Under the pieces are notes generated by a model. That model did no database searches and was not told where the DNA came from. It saw only the letters and a list, made by a program, of their open reading frames with translations. DNA of 9,250 bases from JABCPE02 sp963517805 (GTDB lineage Bacteria; Bacteroidota; Bacteroidia; Flavobacteriales; Weeksellaceae). Shown here in pieces: positions 6,812 through 9,250 of the stretch; within the stretch, counting starts at the first letter, position 1; every line of letters begins with the position of its first letter. The DNA is taken from the NCBI GenBank assembly GCA_963517805.1, contig CAUQHD010000055.1:1-9250 (forward strand), given 5' to 3'. The position numbers were made by a program, and so were the translations under genes.

Positions 6812-6850
6812 AAAATAAGATTTACCCTTTTGGATAAATCTTATTTTTTT
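6812..6850 (+). terminator. Intrinsic terminator of the DUF3078 gene
   Basis: A perfect 13-bp stem, AAAATAAGATTTA (6812-6824) with TAAATCTTATTTT (6835-6847), encloses a 10-nt loop and runs into T's to 6850, 13 nt after the DUF3078 stop. On the minus strand it ends in only four T's, so it may also weakly stop transcription from the 90-aa gene at 6887. Confidence 0.85.
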
Positions 6851-6886
6851 GTAATATTGTGGAGTGCTAAAATTGGGGCCGTTCTT

Positions 6887-7159
6887 TTACTTCTTCAAAG
6901 GCGGTAATAGTCCCTGCTTTCTTAGTTTTCGCATTTGAGAACCAGTTAACCTTTTTCCATTTTCATCAACTATATAATAGGGATTTAAATCTTGATAGCT
7001 TTTAGTCGCCATCTCCCACATTTGACCTTGTCTCATCATTTTATCCACTGCATTTTCAATTTTTTCCTGCATCCTTGCTTTTTTCTTATTAGGCTGCCGA
7101 ATGCTTTTGATTTCTTCTTTTTTTATGATGCTGTTAGTTATTTTATTATTCATAATCAT
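6887..7159 (-). CDS. Small basic protein of unknown function (90 aa)
   Basis: The 90-aa product is lysine- and arginine-rich, with no signal peptide or membrane segment, so it should be cytoplasmic. The first half is a charged, probably helical stretch (KKEEIKSIRQPNKKKARMQE, then KIENAVDKMMRQGQMWEM); the second has a conserved-looking end, NPYYIVDENGKRLTGSQM followed by RKLRKQGLLPPLKK. I do not recognise a family. Its basic charge would suit binding nucleic acid or the ribosome, but that is a guess. It lies 45 nt after lepA on the same strand and has a -7 match of its own at 7191-7198. ATG 7159 (MIM...) or ATG 7153 (MNNK...) could be the start. It is likely real because it fills the gap neatly and no competing gene lies opposite. 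Confidence 0.65.
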   Translation of the reverse strand: MIMNNKITNSIIKKEEIKSIRQPNKKKARMQEKIENAVDKMMRQGQMWEMATKSYQDLNPYYIVDENGKRLTGSQMRKLRKQGLLPPLKK

Positions 7160-7190
7160 TGAAATTTAGTGATTAATATAGATTCAATGT

Positions 7191-7198
7191 CAAATATA
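7191..7198 (-). promoter_or_regulatory. Candidate -7 element for the 90-aa gene
   Basis: The minus strand reads TATATTTG, an exact TAnnTTTG match, just after the lepA stop and 31 nt before ATG 7159. The expected -33 position falls inside the last lepA codons and has no TTG. The small gene may therefore have its own weak promoter or rely on readthrough from lepA. Confidence 0.4.
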
Positions 7199-7204
7199 GA
7201 TTTT

Positions 7205-9001
7205 CTAATCATTCAGCTTCAGCACCGCCATAAATGCAGACTGAGGAACTTCTACACGCCCAATTTGTTTCATTTTTTTCTTTCCTTCTTTTTGTTTTTC
7301 AAGGAGTTTTCTCTTACGAGAGATGTCACCACCATAACATTTTGCGGTCACATCTTTACGAAGGGCTTTTATGGTTTCTCGGGCGATTACTTTAGTTCCC
7401 AGAGCTGCCTGAACTGCGATATCAAACTGCTGTCTCGGTATCAGTTCGCGAAGTTTCTCGCACATTTTTTTACCAATGTTATAGGCGTTAGAATCGTGTA
7501 TCAGAGAAGAAAGCGCATCCACCATATCTCCATTGATAAGGATATCCATTTTCACCAATTTAGATGGACGGAAACCTATTGGGTGATAGTCAAACGATGC
7601 ATATCCTTTGGAAATAGACTTTAATCGGTCATAAAAATCAAACACCACCTCTGATAACGGCATATTGAAAATCAATTCCACTCGGTCAGAAGTCAAATAA
7701 GACTGATTAACGATTTCGCCTCGTTTTTCTATACAAAGTGTCATCACAGCCCCCACAAAATCAGACTTGGTGATGATAGAAGCCTTTATATACGGCTCTT
7801 CCACTCTGTCCATCGTAGTAGGGTCCATCATCTCGGACGGGTTATTGATGAGGATAGGGACATCTGGTTCTTTCTTGGTGTAGCCGTGGTAAGATACATT
7901 GGGAACGGTAGTGATTACATTCATCCCAAATTCCCTGTCAAGACGCTCCTGAACAATCTCCATGTGAAGCATTCCAAGGAAACCACATCGGAAACCAAAG
8001 CCCAGCGCCGCCGAACTTTCCGCCTCGAAAACAAGCGAAGCATCATTCAGCCTTAGTTTTTCTAATGAAGCCCTAAGCTCCTCAAAATCCTCTGATTCTA
8101 TTGGATAAATCCCCGCAAATACCATTGGTTTCACTTCTTCGAAACCTTCTATCGGTGCAGGAGCTGGGTTTTCAGCGGAAGTAATAGTGTCTCCTACTTT
8201 CACCTCACGGGCATCCTTTATCCCAGAAATGATGTAGCCCACATCTCCACATTTTATCTCTTGTTTAGGCGCTTGTTTTAGTTTCAAAGTTCCCACCTCA
8301 TCGGCATCATAGGTGCGGTCAGTAGCCATAAATTTCACTTTCTGTCCTTTCTTGATGCTTCCATTTACCACTTTGAAATAAGCCTCAATCCCTCTAAATG
8401 GGTTAAACACAGAGTCAAAAATCAACGCCTGTAGCGGTGCATCTGAGTCGCCCTCTGGTGCAGGGATTCTCTCCACTATCTGCTCCAAAAGTTCTTTCAC
8501 ACCTGCTCCTGTTTTTCCAGAAACACGGAGAACATCCTCTGGCTTACAGCCCAAAAGATTGACAATTTCATCTGTAACCTCCTCAGGATTTGCCGAAGGA
8601 AGGTCTATTTTATTCAAAATTGGAATAATTTCCAAATCATTTTCTAACGCCAAATAAAGATTGGAAATAGTCTGTGCCTGAATACTTTGCGCTGCATCTA
8701 CAATCAGCAAAGCTCCTTCGCACGCCGCGATGGAACGCGAAACTTCATACGAGAAATCCACATGCCCAGGAGTGTCAATAAGGTTAAGGACATATTTTTC
8801 GCCCTTGTATTCATAGTCCATCTGGATAGCGTGGGATTTTATGGTAATTCCTCGCTCCTTTTCCAAATCCATATCATCAAGAGTCTGCGCCTGCAACTCC
8901 CTCTGTGTCACTGTATTAGTATACTCCAAAAGTCGGTCTGCCAAGGTAGATTTACCGTGGTCAATATGTGCAATGATGCAAAAATTTCTTATATTTTTCA
9001 T
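7205..9001 (-). CDS. lepA: Elongation factor 4 (ribosome back-translocase GTPase)
   Basis: At 598 aa this is full-length LepA/EF4, a translational GTPase that acts on the ribosome. The GTPase motifs are intact: AHIDHGKST (11-19), RGITI (50-54), DTPGH (76-80) and NKID (130-133). Domain II and the elongation-factor G-like domains follow (GFRCGFLGMLHMEIVQERLD is the conserved domain III stretch). The LepA-specific C-terminal domain is present (YGGDISRKRKLLEKQKEGKK, then GRVEVPQSAFMAVLKL), which separates it from EF-G, TypA and TetM-type proteins. ATG 9001 gives the standard start MKNIRNFCIIAHIDHGKS. The gene has its own -7 element and is not joined to lepB as in enterobacteria. I saw no hairpin directly after its stop, so some transcription may continue into the 90-aa gene. 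Base composition looks like that of its neighbours. Confidence 0.97.
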   Translation of the reverse strand: MKNIRNFCIIAHIDHGKSTLADRLLEYTNTVTQRELQAQTLDDMDLEKERGITIKSHAIQMDYEYKGEKYVLNLIDTPGHVDFSYEVSRSIAACEGALLIVDAAQSIQAQTISNLYLALENDLEIIPILNKIDLPSANPEEVTDEIVNLLGCKPEDVLRVSGKTGAGVKELLEQIVERIPAPEGDSDAPLQALIFDSVFNPFRGIEAYFKVVNGSIKKGQKVKFMATDRTYDADEVGTLKLKQAPKQEIKCGDVGYIISGIKDAREVKVGDTITSAENPAPAPIEGFEEVKPMVFAGIYPIESEDFEELRASLEKLRLNDASLVFEAESSAALGFGFRCGFLGMLHMEIVQERLDREFGMNVITTVPNVSYHGYTKKEPDVPILINNPSEMMDPTTMDRVEEPYIKASIITKSDFVGAVMTLCIEKRGEIVNQSYLTSDRVELIFNMPLSEVVFDFYDRLKSISKGYASFDYHPIGFRPSKLVKMDILINGDMVDALSSLIHDSNAYNIGKKMCEKLRELIPRQQFDIAVQAALGTKVIARETIKALRKDVTAKCYGGDISRKRKLLEKQKEGKKKMKQIGRVEVPQSAFMAVLKLND

Positions 9002-9020
9002 TTCAAAAATCAGTATCCTG

Positions 9021-9028
9021 CAAAGATA
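9021..9028 (-). promoter_or_regulatory. Candidate -7 element for lepA
   Basis: The minus strand reads TATCTTTG, an exact TAnnTTTG match ending 19 nt before the lepA ATG, predicting a leader of about 13 nt. The nearest TTG upstream (9051-9053) is 22 nt away rather than 19 and lies in the arm region of the adjacent terminator hairpin. Confidence 0.5.
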
Positions 9029-9030
9029 AC

Positions 9031-9061
9031 AAAAAAGAGACTGAAAAAATCAATCTCTTTT
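9031..9061 (-). terminator. Hairpin terminator of the gene entering from the right edge
   Basis: AAAAGAGA (9033-9040) pairs with TCTCTTTT (9054-9061), and an inner TGA/TCA pairing follows after one mismatch. Read on the minus strand, the stem ends in a run of six T's (complement of 9031-9036), 10 nt after the stop of the 9071-9250 gene. It fits an intrinsic terminator for that gene and abuts the lepA -7 element. Confidence 0.65.
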
Positions 9062-9070
9062 GGTATAAAT

Positions 9071-9250
9071 TTATTTAGTCTTATGTTTGTCTTTATCGTA
9101 TTTATGCTTAAAGGAATCCTTGATATCTTTCTCTATTTTATAAATTTTCAAGACCTGCTGTGGAGAAAGGTGTTCCAGTAATTTTTTGGAGTAAAATTTT
9201 CTGTTATCCAAAACCTTTTGAGCAACTTCAAAACCAAGGTTTATCTTTCT
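9071..9250 (-). CDS. C-terminal 59 residues of an unknown protein (start beyond the right edge)
   Basis: The frame is open from base 9250 to the TAA at 9073-9071. The visible piece is LGFEVAQKVLDNRKFYSKKL, LEHLSPQQVLKIYKIEKDIK, then a very basic tail (KHKYDKDKHKTK). It is helical and soluble in character. The LSPQQ-plus-helix pattern loosely recalls LTxxQ repeats of Spy/CpxP-like periplasmic proteins, but one such motif is not enough to name it. It is supported as real coding sequence by its protein-like composition and by the terminator just after its stop. It lies upstream of lepA on the same strand but is probably a separate transcript. Confidence 0.6.
   Translation of the reverse strand, partial: RKINLGFEVAQKVLDNRKFYSKKLLEHLSPQQVLKIYKIEKDIKDSFKHKYDKDKHKTK

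Noticed and set aside
7169..7624. 151-codon plus-strand frame opposite the lepA 3' end
   Set aside because: Shadow of lepA, with low-complexity Phe/His-rich translation.
8687..9181. 164-codon plus-strand frame opposite the lepA start
   Set aside because: Antisense shadow of lepA: it overlaps the highly conserved GTPase domain and its translation has no recognisable domain.

Overview
The window looks like a chromosomal housekeeping stretch from a flavobacterium (Bacteroidota), most likely Weeksellaceae (Chryseobacterium/Riemerella-like). The grounds are AT-rich DNA, start codons without clear Shine-Dalgarno sequences, -7 elements of the Bacteroidota type TAnnTTTG, and protein types typical of the group: a TonB-dependent receptor with an N-terminal regulatory domain, a DUF3078 barrel, and an M23 peptidase/bactofilin pair. 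The genus is inferred from protein style only. No mobile element, CRISPR array, tRNA or rRNA was found.

Layout. Positions 1-1497 (minus) hold the N-terminal half of a TonB-dependent outer-membrane receptor that runs off the left edge. It diverges from an exported endonuclease/exonuclease/phosphatase-family protein (1647-2831, plus); the shared intergenic region holds a -7 element and a perfect 7-bp inverted repeat that could be an operator. The 490 bases at 2832-3321 hold no intact gene. They carry a short remnant with the EExxxR signature of CPBP (CAAX-type) intramembrane proteases, a second decayed reading frame, and a bulged 14-bp hairpin. Next come a membrane-anchored M23 peptidase (3322-4239) and a bactofilin (4194-4613), which overlap by 46 nt and probably form a cell-shape/peptidoglycan module.

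A two-way terminator separates the bactofilin from convergent prfA (release factor 1; 5752-4676, minus). Divergent from prfA is a DUF3078 outer-membrane protein (5875-6798) with a textbook Bacteroidota promoter, ended by a strong hairpin terminator. The rest is on the minus strand: a small basic unknown protein (7159-6887), lepA (elongation factor 4; 9001-7205), and the last 59 codons of an unknown gene entering from the right edge, whose probable terminator sits against the lepA promoter.

Themes are the cell envelope (receptor, DUF3078 barrel, M23 peptidase, bactofilin) and translation (RF1, EF-4). I saw no clear undescribed multigene system. The points most worth a second look are the decayed region at 2832-3321, the M23/bactofilin overlap, the small 90-aa gene, and the shared promoter layout of prfA and lepA.
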